From: Gordionus sp. m RMFG-2023
Taxonomy: Eukaryota > Nematomorpha > Gordioida > Chordodea > Parachordodidae
Direction: 5' to 3'
DNA length: 64,000 nt
Assembly: GCF_954871325.1 (NCBI RefSeq)
Contig: NC_088777.1
Span: 27,877,366-27,941,365 of the forward strand
Shown here: in pieces, positions 11,821-24,665 of the stretch
Layout: the number at the start of each line of letters is the position of its first letter
How positions within the stretch are numbered: position 1 is the stretch's first letter
Notes under the pieces: model-generated
What the model was told of the DNA's origin: nothing
The model's database searches: none
What the model saw: the letters and a program-made list of their open reading frames with translations, nothing else
Made by a program: the position numbers and the translations under genes

Positions 11821-12132
11821 CATTGACCCATAACTTCAAGAATGAATGATATTACAATTATAAATATTTATTTAGTATTAAAATTTACTCCTATGTTAGA
11901 AACTTCAATATTTGAAACCGCTGATGCTGAGTTGTTATTTCTTCATCATTACTAGTAATATTGATCATCTAAAATTATATTTACTTTTTTTTAGAATTAA
12001 CACATAATACGTAAATTAAGCGCTAAGTCCTCTTGTGGTGTTTAACAACTGAGCTATGCTGGGTATCCCTCATTTCCAACTATAGGTAAAAGGGGTAAAG
12101 AGCCCTTTACCTTTTAATGGGAAGCCGCACAT

Positions 12133-12550
12133 TAGTGATCTGCATCGGGCCTAATTTTGCCGGCCCGGCCCAAACCCAAAATTTTTTTAAATGTTTTGCC
12201 GGCCCGGCCCGAACCTGATTTTTTTTAAAAAAAATTTACCGACCCAGCCCGGCCCGAATTTATTTAAATATAGAAATTAATCTTTATAATTACTCGAAAT
12301 AAAAGACATATGTTGTATGTCGTTTAGTTTCACTAAATAAAATCAATATTTTTATTTTACATAAAAAATTCAATATAAAATTGATAAATTTAGATATATT
12401 TAAAAAAATTTATAAGTCCCACCCGACCCGGCCTGAATTTTTTTTAAAATATTAGGCCCGGCCCGAACCCGATTATATTAAACAAAATTAGGCCCGAGCC
12501 CAGCCCGAATCCCTATCGGGCCAAGCCGGACAGAACTTTGCAGATCTCTA
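12133..12550. mobile_element. hAT-like MITE, GGCC-rich, 418 bp
   Basis: Terminal inverted repeats TAGTGATCTGCA (left) and TGCAGATCTCTA (right) bound a non-coding element. Its subterminal regions are packed with GCCGGCCCGGCCC motifs and the core is AT-rich. The flanks CCGCACAT (12125-12132) and CTACACAT (12551-12558) match at 6 of 8 positions, consistent with an aged 8-bp hAT-type target duplication. Confidence 0.75.
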
Positions 12551-13379
12551 CTACACATACCTAAATGCACAACAGAACAAAGATTGTCATATAACCTCTA
12601 TAAGCTGTGATAAAAAGAGTTGGGCAAAGCAAAAGCTTATACCGAGAATTAATATCTACTTAATTACTTTATATGGTTGGGCATGGGCTGATTTTAATTT
12701 TAAATGTCTATGTTAAATAAGTAAATTCTGTTGGTCTTGATTCTAGTAGTAAGAAATATTTGAAAATCTTGTTATCATGCTCACTTTCTAAAGCATATAT
12801 AATAGAATAATTAATAATTAAATTTACATAAAGTTAATGCTGTTCTATTGAATTCTTAATTTATTTTTTTTACACAGGGAAAACCGAACCATAAAGTCAA
12901 AATTAATACATATTAAATATAATGATAATTTTAAATTTACCACGTTGTCCTCACTATTGCGTAAAAAATTTGTCTGATTTGTTGTTTTTTTAAATATACT
13001 CAGATATATTATTTATTCAATGAACTGAATTCATATATTATCAAAAATATACCTAGATACATATAATTTTCATATAGGTGCTAGTAACAGATACAGCTTT
13101 TTAGCTACAGGCGCATACGCAGGAATTTGGTCTGGGGGGGGGGGGGATAATAAATTTTTTTGAGAAATATTATTGTTTTTTAAAAATATCAAGCATAAAT
13201 TTATTAGGACTAATAACTATTCCTAATACACAATTTTAAATTAATGTGAATTATAAAAAAATTATATGTAAAGAATCACTTAAATGACCCAAAATAGAAA
13301 TTTGAATTTTTTGAGCCTTTACACAAAAAGTTTCTTAGGAATAATTGTATTTTGTATGTTATATATTTACAATGTAAAA

Positions 13380-14560
13380 TCCAATCTTCGTTGGAATTGA
13401 GCTAATTTTTCAATTATCTCATCCTTGCTTGTCGTCAAATGCCTATGAATATTCAAAAAATCCAAAACTTCTTGGTATGTTTTTCAGAGACCTGCAGGCA
13501 CGGCTCGGGCCGGACAATATTTTATTTTTTTAATTATACCAAAGCCGGGCCCAAAATTTTTTTTAAAAAACACCCGGGCCGGACCTAAATTTTTTTTAAA
13601 AAACACCCAAGCCGGGCTGTATTTTTTAAAACAGCCTATATTTGAAATCGTTATTATTAGCTATAAAAATCAAAAATAAATATAATTTATTTTTAAAAAA
13701 TCCAAGCCGGGCCTGAAAATTTTATTTTAAAAAAAACCGGGCCGAGCTTGTAAATTTAAAAAAAAAGCCGAGCGGCCTAAAAAAATTTTTAAAAATAGCG
13801 TAAAAAATCTTTAAAAAAAATCCGGGCCGTGCCCTGCAAATGGTACTTCTGCAGGCCTCTGTTATTCTTCTTAAAAAGAGAGTGTTCTCTCATTAGTTTA
13901 TTAATGGGAAGAGTTTATAAACCCCTTTAATACATTGGGAATTTAATCTAAAATGTGTTTGAAATAATGCAGAGCATCCATAGCATTTTTTGGGACTATA
14001 TCAACTATAGTTAATCTTATAAACATAGTTATTTAGCTAGTAAGGCATCATAAGATACTTTAACATCTTCATAATAAAAATCTAACAAATATTTTTTTTT
14101 CTATCACCATCTGAAAAAGGTTGGGAAGGCTTTTGTGGAAGTAATATTTGCAGATGTAAGTGCTGCATGATATATTAAAAATTCATTTATTTGGGTTATA
14201 AATGTATCTGCATCTAAGATAAACTCTTCTACTGATCCTATATTAATGTTTTAACGATGAGCTTGCCTTGCCGACGAGGGAGACAAATATTAAACACGTA
14301 TAGCTCTGCGACTCAACAATAAAATATAAAATATGAAATTCTTCATCAACATTAGCCCTAATTTCCTTGAGTTCTGAAAAAATGCTCTCCGCTATTTCCA
14401 TCTTCTTAATCAAATCATTGTCATGTTTTTGAAAAGTAATACTTAAAATAGTTGTATAATTAAATATAACATTCTAATGAGAAATAAAATTTGGAATAAG
14501 CATTGAATTTGCTTCTGAGGAAATATTGCTTTCAGGTCATTGTAATATTTCAGTAATAAC
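13380..14560 (-). pseudogene. Transposase remnant within the hAT-like element
   Basis: Read on the minus strand, patches of good coding sequence occur in different frames. 14300-14440 gives a KKMEIAESIFSELKEIRAN helix-rich stretch followed by FHILYFIVESQSYT. About 14105-14240 gives VEEFILDADTFITQINEFL. 13380-13484 gives YQEVLDFLNIHRHLT and IIEKLAQFQRRLD. Stops separate them and the MITE lies between the last two, so the gene is dead. The patches are too short for me to confirm a DUF4371-type hAT transposase. Confidence 0.4.
13485..13861. mobile_element. hAT-like MITE, GGGCC-rich, inside another element
   Basis: The left end CAGAGACCTGCAGGCAC and the right end CTTCTGCAGGCCTCTG form inverted repeats. 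The inside alternates CCGGGCC motifs with A/T runs, as in the 12133-12550 element. It interrupts the transposase remnant of the surrounding hAT-like element, so it inserted later. Confidence 0.65.
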
Positions 14561-14980
14561 AAATAATTGGCTCTTCTAACTCCTTAATAGCTGTTAGTGC
14601 TTGATGGAAGAGGCTCTATCTCGTTGGACAAGGTTGCAATTTCTTTTTCCCTGTTGGACCAGAAGTTTCAGAAATAATTATTATTTGACTAGAAATTTGA
14701 AAATGGTAGATAAATATTACGCCACTAAAAATTTGAAAATAATAAGTAAATATTACGCTGGAAAACTTGAAATCGAAATTAATTGATAAAATAACTTATG
14801 AATGTGATAATAAATGTAATATAATATATATTTAATATGAGATAGGAATAAATATTAACAAATATAAATTAATATAAACAATAATATTTTTGAAAAATAT
14901 ATCCGGCATCTACATTTTTTGGCTTTGGGGGGGGGGGGGGGGATTTGTCCCCCTGCCCCCCCCCGCTGCGTACGCCAATG

Positions 14981-15429
14981 AATAATTATAAATCAATTTA
15001 TTTAAAAGCAAAAGTTTTAATTACGAAAAAGCTTCATTGATCAAACATGGCTTGCACTACCTACTCTTAATTAATTTTTAAAAATATTTATAAAAATTTC
15101 AATTTAAAAACATTTATAAAAATTTCAATTTAAAAACAAAAATTTTAGTTGCAACAAAGCAACATTGATTAATTCAAAACAACAATGTTCTCTATGAAAT
15201 TGCATATATATATATGTATATATGTATAAATCACCTGCTAAGGGATGATTCGTTCTGGGAACACTTCCCTATTATTTCATAAATTTTAAAAATCAATATA
15301 TGTCTATTAAGGCGAAATTCAAAAGGCGCAAAGTATAAATGTTGTAAGTAACTGTAAATTGTAAGTAACTTTATATGTAACGCTTCAAAATAAATTTCTA
15401 CATAATAAATCTATGATATATCATAATAA
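14981..15429. other. AT-rich interval with a short tandem duplication
   Basis: About 15075-15137 contains two copies of an ATTTATAAAAATTTCAATTT unit, and 15205-15230 is a TA/TG microsatellite. No gene is visible. Confidence 0.55.
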
Positions 15430-17300
15430 GGGGTTTATTGGTAATCCAGGTAGTATTCCTCGCATAGGAGATTTTACCATTGGACGTTCTGTATCCATAC
15501 TTTTTGGTACATCAGCTGGATACTCTGCTGTGGGGATCCAAAGTATCGTCTGGGTTTCTTGGGTGAAGTAGGTTATGCCGATAATTTTCATCTTTAGATA
15601 TTATGATTTCTAAAGCTTAGTAGGTTGTGGTAGAATCGGTGTGGCTAGTAGGTATCACGATATTTGAGGCTTTAGTTATTAAGAGGATCATCATAATAGC
15701 TAATATATCTTTAGTGTTTATATGGAAAATGTAGTCCATCGGGACTTGTAAGAAGAAACAAGCTTCCTCTAATTTGAAGAATCCGGCTTGTCATCAAATG
15801 ACAACTCCTAAGTGGGTGTCCGAGGCATTCGCATAAGCGTAAACCTCCATTGGGATGAACATCGAAATGCTCATCTTGAGTTTTCCTAGTATAATCTTTG
15901 GTTTTGATAAGGCCTGCTCTATATCATCTAGTACAGCCATGCGATTGTTGTTGTTCATTGTGGCGAAGTATAGAGTGAAGATTCCTGACATCCCTGTAAT
16001 TATTTAAGTGTTATAGTTTAACGTGCTGATCGCTTAAGCTGTATAGATTTTGCCCAAACTGCATCCTTTATAGAATGTGCTCTAGTATATCTAAGCATGC
16101 CTTCAGCCTTTTCCTTATGTTATTATCGGCTTAAATGGTACTTGGTTTAGGATTTAGCTTATTTTCTAGGTATATGATTTTTTGTGTGGGTGTTACAACT
16201 GACTTGCTATAGTTAATAGTGAATCCCCAATATAAGGCTACAATGTCTTGTGATATGTAGTCTCTGAAAGGACTATTGATTAGTATGTCAACAAGGTATA
16301 CATTGTAGCTTGCTCGTATCACTGCCTTATTGCAGGCTGCCAGTAGGATTGATTGTAGTACGTAGGAGGAGAAACTTTCCCCCATAAATAAGACCTTGTA
16401 TCTATATTTAGCTGTCACACATTTTTCTCCGAATATGCATAGTGATTCATTGAGGTGGTTGGGATTTCTTAAGCGTGAAAGATCATATGAAATTGTTAGA
16501 CATGTTGAAATCAGATATGATTCTTGACTTCCCATTATACTTTGGGATAACAAAATTGGCGAGCAGATTGTGACTCGTTTCTTACCTTCAAGGTGTCTGC
16601 GGTTATGATTTTCCTCATAAGAGGTTTGTATCTATTTGGGACCATTATGTACGAGGTTCTCTGTTTAGATTATCCAGTACGTCCATTCGATTGCCCAGTG
16701 GGAAGAACTCTTCTTGCGATACTTTTTGAACGAAGCTTGGTTGATCGTCTTGCAGTGTTAGTTTGGATTTCTCTGTATCTAGAGTGGTACATTATGATGG
16801 CTCTATCCACTTCTACTCTTCTCATCCTTCGCAATCGCAGTATGTCAAAGATAGGCCAGGGCAGGCCTGAAGGGGATGTCCGGGATCCACAACTCTCATC
16901 CTGTATTAAGGATGGTAGGGCAAAGGAGGTTATCAACCCCGAGAGTATCATATGGCGTCTCGGTATTCAAGATATCCAACTATAGATGACTCTAATCTAG
17001 ATCGACAGATATCGTTAATGAATCGAGGTCAATGTCTTCGAGATCCTCTTTGTAGACGTCATATAGAAGGAATTCAAGATCGGCTTCGAAGTCAGGGTTT
17101 ATATCAATTTCCTTAGCGATCCCTATAAAATCGTCGGCGTAATTCGCTGCTTTGTTTTTGTCTTCCGCGATTAATGATATCATCGGCGGAATTTGGTGTA
17201 AGTGGCCGCGTTGGAAAATCATTAATAGGCAAAAAGATTGCGGACTTTAGCTCACTAATTAATTTATTTAGTTTGATTGACCCTGGACCTGGCAATTTAA
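15430..17300 (-). mobile_element. DIRS-like (or Ty3-like) retroelement fossil, copy 1
   Basis: This GC-richer island on the minus strand holds retroelement pol remains. 16131-16553 carries a reverse-transcriptase palm with YKVLFMG, YNVYLVDILI in the catalytic position and KSVVTPTQKIIYL. 15794-15991 carries the start of an RNase H-like region with an ASDTHLGVVI block. The KSV..PTQ pattern favours DIRS-type elements over Ty3 (family knowledge). The upstream part (16592-17300) may be the amino-terminal region but has no diagnostic motif. The element is broken by many disruptions; no LTR or tyrosine recombinase is recognisable. It looks old. The + strand frame at 16593-16985 is antisense to it. 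Confidence 0.6.
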
Positions 17301-20300
17301 GTCTCGTCTATTATAAGGCTCCCCAGAGCTCCATGAAAAGCTTAAAATAAAAATGTACAAATTACATCTATCAAATATACACACAACTAAATACAGCTAA
17401 AAATGTATCTAGGTAAGGATACTTTAATCAAAATGTATCGAAATAACATTTTAATAAAAATTTATTTTATTTTATATATTTTTATTTAATTTGACCATAA
17501 AGAGCAAAAAACTAATTAACGTTTTAATAAAAAAAATACTGATTAATTTGAGTACAAATCTAAAAAGTTCGAGTTAGCCAAATGATTGCCCAAGTCATAG
17601 CTTTTTTATAAAATTATTCTAGAGTTTAGCCTTATAAAATCTCGACTATTTAGCAACATTACCATATTATTATTTTCATATCATATTTTATAATAAGTAC
17701 AAAAAATAGATAGCATCAATTTATCAAAGTTATTGTAAAAATACATTTTTAGAACTATTAATTCTAAAAAACGAGTTGAATCGTTTGACTCGAGAGTCGA
17801 CTCAATAGTTGGGCTCAGTATGGTATTGGTCTCAGGAGTGAATCTGGCTAGAAAGTAGGAGTCTTATAAACTCAACTATAAAGCAACACTTTGCCTTTAA
17901 GATAATATATGGGTAATCATCAATGTATTCATAAATAATATATTGATGACCTTCCTTATTTAAAACAATTTTCTTTAAAGCTTAAGAAATGGTTAAAAAA
18001 TATGACTTTGAACTTTAAGATTAAAATTCCATAAATATATCGATAATTATTTTTAGCATAAAATCATAACGTAATATGCAATGATAACAATAAGAGTTTT
18101 GAGCTGAACCAGAAAAATGATCTCCTCTCTTAAAATTTATAAAAATAGGAACCGATTTTAACATAATTGAAAGTTTTAGGATTATTTTGTTTGGAAATTG
18201 AAAAAGATCCTGGAACCCACCGAACCGCATTAAATCTAAAAACATATTTTTTTAAAAATTTTATGAATCAGATAAAAACCTATTAATAAATATTTTAGAA
18301 AAGCTCTAGGTTTTAGTACATATTTTAAACTCTGGACAAATATAATGTTTTAAAATAATGAAAATATCAAGGAAACAGATATACTGGGAAGAATCTCTAC
18401 CTCTGACATGATTCAATGGAAAATGCAACATAGGACACCTTTTGTGCAATAATCATAATTTGTCAGTCAAAATCAAAATTTTGTTTTATCATGATAGACA
18501 ATCTTTTTTAAAAAATTATTAAGATAATTAGCTAAAGATACGAAGTGTTTGAAAGTGTAATAATATTTACGTTGTTTTTTTATGAATATTTATCTAAGAA
18601 AAAATTATTCTCGGATCATCTTCTAAAAAAAAATTATATTATTAATAAATTATTTCTATCCTATCAATATGGGAAAAATGGGGCTGTCCTACAACTATCA
18701 GTTTTGAACCAGTAATGTTTTGATAATTAATTTTAAAATTCTATAATACCCCTTTATTATGACATAAAAAGTAATATAGTGAAAATCGCTTGATGCGAAA
18801 AACCGGAAGAAAACCAGAAATGACCAAATATAAAGAAAAATTTTATTTTATTTTCCTTCAAATATTTTTATAAGTGGAGACTAAATTGCTTTATATATGT
18901 ACAAAAAATTAGATTGGGAAGAGCATTGGTCTAAAAGTTATTCACTATATATAATATTGCTCATATTAAAATATACACTAATATTTCAAAACTAAGTCAA
19001 AATAAAGCAATTTTTTTTAATAATATGTAATATTTGATGCATATGCGTTTTTTAAGAGTTAGATTCATCATTATAATTTTTTTGTTTAAATCTTTATTGA
19101 TATATTTTATTTTTATGATTATAGAAGATTATTAATATAATATATTTTATTTTTAGATTATTAATAAATTTTATTTATTTTTCACAAATATATAGGACGT
19201 GAAAAAAAGGAACAAAGTGACTTTTTAGTTTTGACTTGTTTTTATTTTTTTTTACTCTTTTTTGATGAGTATATTTTTAGGGTCGTGGCGAAATTAGGAA
19301 TACAAAATTTAACAAAGGTAAAACGTTATATTTTTTTTTAGGACCGACTAATAATTAAGGATAAACGTTTACTTATATTAATATACTTATAAAAATATTA
19401 AATAATTATTTAATGAAGTAAGTTTTAAGTTTGCATTCCTAAGATCAAAAAACTACATGTAACATTTTTATATTATTAATTATTTAAATTTCTAAGTATT
19501 TTTATTAAGCCAAATATTGCGTAACCTAGCATTATAAAAACTACATAAATAAATAATATTTACTTTAAAAACATAAAAATCTTATTATAAATAAAATATC
19601 ATTCCAACTATTTTTTTAGTTGGGTCCCCAATAGTGTTTTTATACTGTAAGATTTGGGTAGACCCGATTAAGATCTTAGTCAAAATAATAAATTGCAAGT
19701 AGAGATTTGTTCAGAGATGACTGAAAAACCTGGATATTTATATGCCAAATCTCGAGGCTTGCACAATATTATTTTGGTAAAAATCTAAATAGGGACGTTT
19801 TTAAAAATTGACGGGTTTAACAATACTAGTTCCTAAAAAAAAGAGCTATAGTTATATTTAAACATATCAACTCGTATTTTTGCCGTAGAAAGAAAAATTC
19901 TCTTGATTCATTGGTAAATGTCTTAATTTTTCAGCTTAGAAGTTTTAAAAATTTTTATGTTAAAGAATGAAATGCCCGTTTGTTGAAAATATATTGGAGT
20001 GAATACGTAATTTGATTATTTAAATTTTTTTTATTTTCCTTGTTCCAGCTGTTTGTAAAGGATTCGAATTTTTGCCTGATGGAAAAGAGGAGACACAAGT
20101 CAAACAAGAGATTTGCCTGACTTCCAAGGGATTGTAGACAATCCATCTTGTCTCAGACTAGCTTCTGATGATAGATTGATAGGTTCGAGAATATTTGAGA
20201 GGAGTATCTTTTAGGCTTCAATTTATTATTAGATTAATTAAGGTATAATTAGGTGTCGACCTTGCCTATATAAACGGTAAAGTTCATGCCTCCTGAACAT

Positions 20301-21479
20301 TATTGATTTTTTGTGTGTTTTATTGAAATATTAGATAGTCTCGCAATTTTATCTTTATATATAAAAAAAAATTGTGATTTTCGAGTAGCCTTTGTCCTAC
20401 TTAGCTCAAGGTTTAAACTTGCAAAAGCATAATTTTGCTTCAAGGTTTAGCATATATTTCTGATTGTAATAGGAATGAGCCTATTCAACAACCTAAAGAG
20501 ATATCCAAATTTAGCAAATTCTTTTAAATACTCAAATAGGAATTTAAAATTTTCAAATAAGATAATCAATTTACTTTAAAAAGAAATAATAAATTGAGAT
20601 ATTTATTTTAACAAGTTTATCGGCGTTCCTTTATTAATGAACCATTTTGATAGACTGATATTTAAAAAAATAAATCATTAAGAACATGTTAACAATAATA
20701 TTTTATGTTAGCGTCTTTCAGAAAATTTATTGAAAGCTAACCTCCTTAAAAATCTACCCTTAGGCCAAGATATTGATCCACCTATTATGCTATAACAACC
20801 CTATGATTAATTTTGTTAATTGATTGGTTTTGTAAAACCCAGACACGGGGTTTGGGTCTAAAAATCGAATATACCAGATAGGAGCACGCCCGGGAATAAT
20901 GTTATTCCAAATAGTTCAAATAAAAAATATTTACCGAAAATATAAAAAGAGCAAAATGCAATGACCATTTTCTGAGGTTAGATAGTAAAGCCCTGCAAGC
21001 ATCTCAGCTTAAGGTTAAATATTTTTTAATCGGGACCACCTAAGGCTTAGAAATCCCAAAAAAATAAGATTAAAATGAGTTATTATGTTGGTTAGCCGAG
21101 CAATTATTTGCAGCTATGCCATCCAAGTTTAGAATTAGATACGAACTTTCTGGCCGGATTTGTTTAATCATAGCTATTTTTTAAACACGTATTGAATTTT
21201 TTAAATTTGATATGCCTATGTTTTGCAATAAAATTTTATCAAATATATTGGCCTTTATGGCTTCTATATTTGAATACTTTATTGTTATAAAAAAACCAAA
21301 TTTTCGTCAAGGGTATAATAAAATATTGTCAAATATAAACAAATAAAAGAATTTTTAAAAGGAACGAAAAAGTGAACAACAATGGTAAATAGTATTATAA
21401 TCGCGATATATATAATTATTAGCGCGGGGAAGATGTGTTCTAAATTGTTCATTGTTGTGGAAGATTTGCTTTTGTATGC
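17301..21479. other. AT-rich gene desert with a promoter-like patch near 20260
   Basis: About 4 kb without any recognisable gene or complete element. Short open frames at 18021-18245 and 19955-20146 (minus) have no support. Around 20040-20350 the sequence is less AT-rich and includes a TATATAAAC box at 20267 followed by TTGTGTGTTTTATTG. This resembles a retroelement LTR promoter region, but no ends were found. A GAGAGTCGACTCAATAG stretch near 17795 recalls the repeats at 2233-2690. Confidence 0.45.
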
Positions 21480-23640
21480 TGTTGTTATCCTTGGTTAAGG
21501 TCCATGGTGGTAATCGAGATCTAATCTAAGCCCTAGGAAGTTGTTAATGGTATTGACAGTCCAGAGATAAGGGATGGAGTCCCTATCGTTTCGAATCCAA
21601 AGAGATATCTGATCTGGTCTGTTCGATTATCGGGAGAGTAAGGACAAGTTGATTTATATTGTCAAAGAACATCTGAGGGGCTCTATAGCCTATCCAGCTC
21701 TTTGATGGTTCATCAGCTGAATTCTCATTTGTTGGAACCCATTATATGTTTTGGGATACCGCAGTAAAGTTTGGTAGCCCTAGTTTCTCGTGGATCTGGG
21801 TTAGGACTCTCTCGATGGAAAGAGAGCGTGAACCTCCTTTCTGTAGACATAGAAGCATATGATGGAATCGGTAATGATAATGGGCGGAAAGCCATCATTA
21901 ACGATTGCGAGAAGGGCCCCACTCCTGCTACAAATATTTCTTTGGCGTTAATGTGGTTGATAGCATGAGCCGGGATGTTAAAGATCAGGAGCATTATGAG
22001 ATGGACAAATAATCGTATCAGAAGGATATTCCTATATGCGAATCTGAATGCATTTAGGTACACGACTTTGTTACATGTACCTGAGTTGGATCGAATGTGT
22101 AATGCAGAGATGATGGTATCCGCCTTTTTGAAGGCTACGTATGTATCCACGAGAAGGGCGATATCTGATTCGTTCATCGTTGCATAGTATGGAAAGAACA
22201 ACCTCGACATACCAGTGATGGTGTAGGCTAAGTGGTTGACCACTCCAAGTACTCTAGCTGCGATAAGTCTTCCGATTCGCAGTCTCTGTTAGGAATGTCT
22301 TCGTAGTACGTTCTAGTCATTTGTCTAGACCCCATCTGGTATTATTATCAGCGCTAATGGTTATCTCAAAAAGATTAATAGGTATACCCAAATATGTTGA
22401 TGTTTGAGGTAGGGTTTAAGACAGATTTGTTGAGAGCTATAGTGAGACCCCAGCCCTCTAATGTACACATTAGGGATCTGGTTGTCCATTTGATATCAAA
22501 CTCGTTTTCCCAGTAAATGAGGATGTCATCGAGGTATACGTTATAGCTGGCTTTCCGGTCGGTATTTGCGCATGCGTTTATGATGATGCTCTGGAGGCAA
22601 TGCGGGCTAAAGGGTACCGCCATGGAAAGAACCTTGTATCTAAACGATTGCCCTTGTAATCTAACCCCAAAGAACTTCTTAACTTGTTCTGAGGCCGATT
22701 TAATATCGATTTTACAAGCCAATCTTGCTCTCTCTAGTTTAGAGAACATCAGTGGGATCGATTTCAATTTTAAGGGGCTGTATAAGAAATTTTTAGAAAC
22801 TTCAGAGAAATCGTTGATGACCGTAGAGCCGTTACTTTTAGGAATTAGATTACGTACAGCGGTGAGCAGATTTGATCGTTTTCATCTGGTTCAATCACTC
22901 AGGCTGCTAAGAGCTGTTGAATGATAGGTAGATAATTTTCGTCGGGCTCGAGGGGCGGGCATGGCGAAAATACAGCCCTTCGATGCTATGAATACGAAGA
23001 CAGTCGAGCCAATTCCCAACAGACCTTTTTAGGCTACAAAACGAGGTAATTGAGGAATCCCGCATTCCGGGAAACAGACATTCGACCCGAATATGTGAGA
23101 CGGTGCAGTTCCCAGACTGGCTCCAAAGGGTTAACATACCTAAGGGAACTGAGCGGACAATTTTTCTCACCCGACGATGACGACCAGCATTCTGGCGTAT
23201 CGAAATGAAGCAACAACAATCTACCTCCTTCACCTTCGCCAGAATTGCCCAACGCCAGTCAACAATCTTAGTCCTCATCGGATATTTTCTCACTGTTATT
23301 AGATGACTCGGGTATCCAAGAATGGAGGATTGATAACCCTCCTACAGCTTCTTGATTATCTTCACACGTCAACAGTTTGGGGATATAGAGGAGATCTATC
23401 ATCAGCTTCGTGGTAAGTTCATTCTCGTGGGTATTGTCATCTGAATCTACAGACGTCCTGCATATCCACCATTCAACAACGGAATAACACTAAACATCGC
23501 AGAAGCTCTCAGTCGGTTCATTGATGTCTCCCTTCACACACGAGCGGTCACCACCAGAGAGTTCAGACCCAGACTCTAACGTCTTCGTATTTTTAGCAAC
23601 ATAGTGCGGTATTTTGCCATGCCCGCCTCCGCGAAATAAA
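21480..23640 (-). mobile_element. DIRS-like (or Ty3-like) retroelement fossil, copy 2
   Basis: Second GC-rich island, with better preserved motifs. On the minus strand, 22375-22767 encodes a palm region: DIKSASEQVKKFF, FRYKVLSMAVPFSP, YNVYLDDILIYW (catalytic DD pair) and WGLTIALNKSVLNPTSNI. 21725-22243 continues downstream with an RNase H-like HINAKEIFVAGVG block. The ~900 bp upstream (22768-23640) is open in pieces and contains a connection-like stretch. KSVLNPT again favours a DIRS-type source. The element is broken by many disruptions; no ends were identified. Its sequence differs substantially from the copy at 15430-17300, so the two are distinct or long diverged. Confidence 0.65.
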
Positions 23641-23654
23641 CAAAAATTACCTGA

Positions 23655-23960
23655 TCTTTAACATCTCTCCTCATGCTATCAACCACATTAACGCCAAAGA
23701 AGTATTTGTAGCAGAAGTGGGGGCCCTTCTCGCAATTGGTAAATATAGCTCCGGGCCCATTATCATTATCGATTCCATCGTATGCTTCTATGTCTACAAG
23801 AAAGGCGGTTCACGCTCTTCATCCATCAAAATAATTTTAACCCAGATCCTCGAGAAACAATTTTGTCGTAATTTTTACGACCAAGCAAATTAACAACACT
23901 ACCTATGCACTAATGCCACCATTAATAACCTTCAAACAATTTTTGTTAAACTCTTTCAGC
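23655..23960 (+). pseudogene. Inverted RNase H-like fragment of the DIRS-like element
   Basis: This segment is the reverse-oriented counterpart of 21775-21990. It contains HAINHINAKEVFVAEVGALL and a YKKGGSRSSSIK block typical of DIRS-type RNase H regions, reading on the + strand. It lies immediately beyond the minus-strand fossil, so the same region appears twice, facing each other. Broken fossil; the inversion could reflect two truncated insertions or a rearrangement. Confidence 0.6.
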
Positions 23961-24665
23961 AATCATGATTATTTAAGCCAGGAATAACAAATAAACATTA
24001 GCCGGTGATAATCAGTTAGTTATTGCTAACTGTATTCTATACAATATCTACGAGCATGTGCAAACCTTTTCTAAAATGTTATCTGAAAATGAGTGATAAG
24101 TATATCTATTAACAAATTAAAAATTTTTATCAGTTATTTATACCTTTAAAATATATTTATATCTACAAACTACAAATAGTGTGTAATTTCCCTACCCCAC
24201 TTTGAATGACTACCACTTATCCTACTTCAAAAAAAAAATTCATTTTTTGAAATCGAGGGTAAAATGATGTCAATAAATATGAATCAAATTTTTTTTTTAT
24301 TTTAGAAATTCTCGGAATATCTTTAATCAAAATAAAAATTGGCCTAAGCATTTAGATGCGCGATTTGACAAAAGCAAATAAAGAATCTGTCAAATATTCA
24401 AAATAAATGAATAACAAACGATTGTTCGATAAAGATATTCGTAATTATAACGATTAGCTACCTAACACGCGGATATATATGGGAATCATATATCCGGATC
24501 ATATGGTTTTGGAAAATAGTTCTAGATCTAGAATGATTGCTGGAGAATATGGAATAATATTGGATGTTTATGATTTTAATGTTATGCTTAAATATTATTT
24601 TATATGTTCATGATTTTCATATGTTGTAAATAATTTTTCAAATAACTAATGAATTTATCAGCGTG
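23961..24665. other. AT-rich interval, nothing recognised
   Basis: No open frame, terminus or RNA gene is visible. Confidence 0.55.

Larger units (their letters stand above)
13108..14980 (-). mobile_element. Decayed hAT-like element with G-run ends
   Basis: The left end reads CAGGCGCATACGCAGGAATT followed by a long G-run (13127-13146). The right end is a C-run followed by CGCTGCGTACGCCAATG. The inverted ends (GGCG..TACGCAG) are of the common hAT-like GGCGTACGCAG type. On the minus strand the interior preserves transposase-like patches, including EVLDFLNIHRHLTTSKDEII and MEIAESIFSELKEIRANVDE. A MITE (13485-13861) splits it. I see no target duplication. The hAT assignment rests mainly on the ends. 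Confidence 0.55.

Noticed and set aside
12025-12070. tRNA or tRNA-derived SINE (TAGCTCAGTTGTTAAAC on the minus strand)
   Set aside because: Only an A-box-like stretch; no B-box, no cloverleaf and no repeated copies.
16593-16985. 130-codon ORF on the + strand
   Set aside because: Antisense to the GC-rich retroelement fossil on the minus strand; a shadow of reduced stop density.
22580-22924. 114-codon ORF on the + strand
   Set aside because: Antisense to the reverse-transcriptase palm of the minus-strand fossil.
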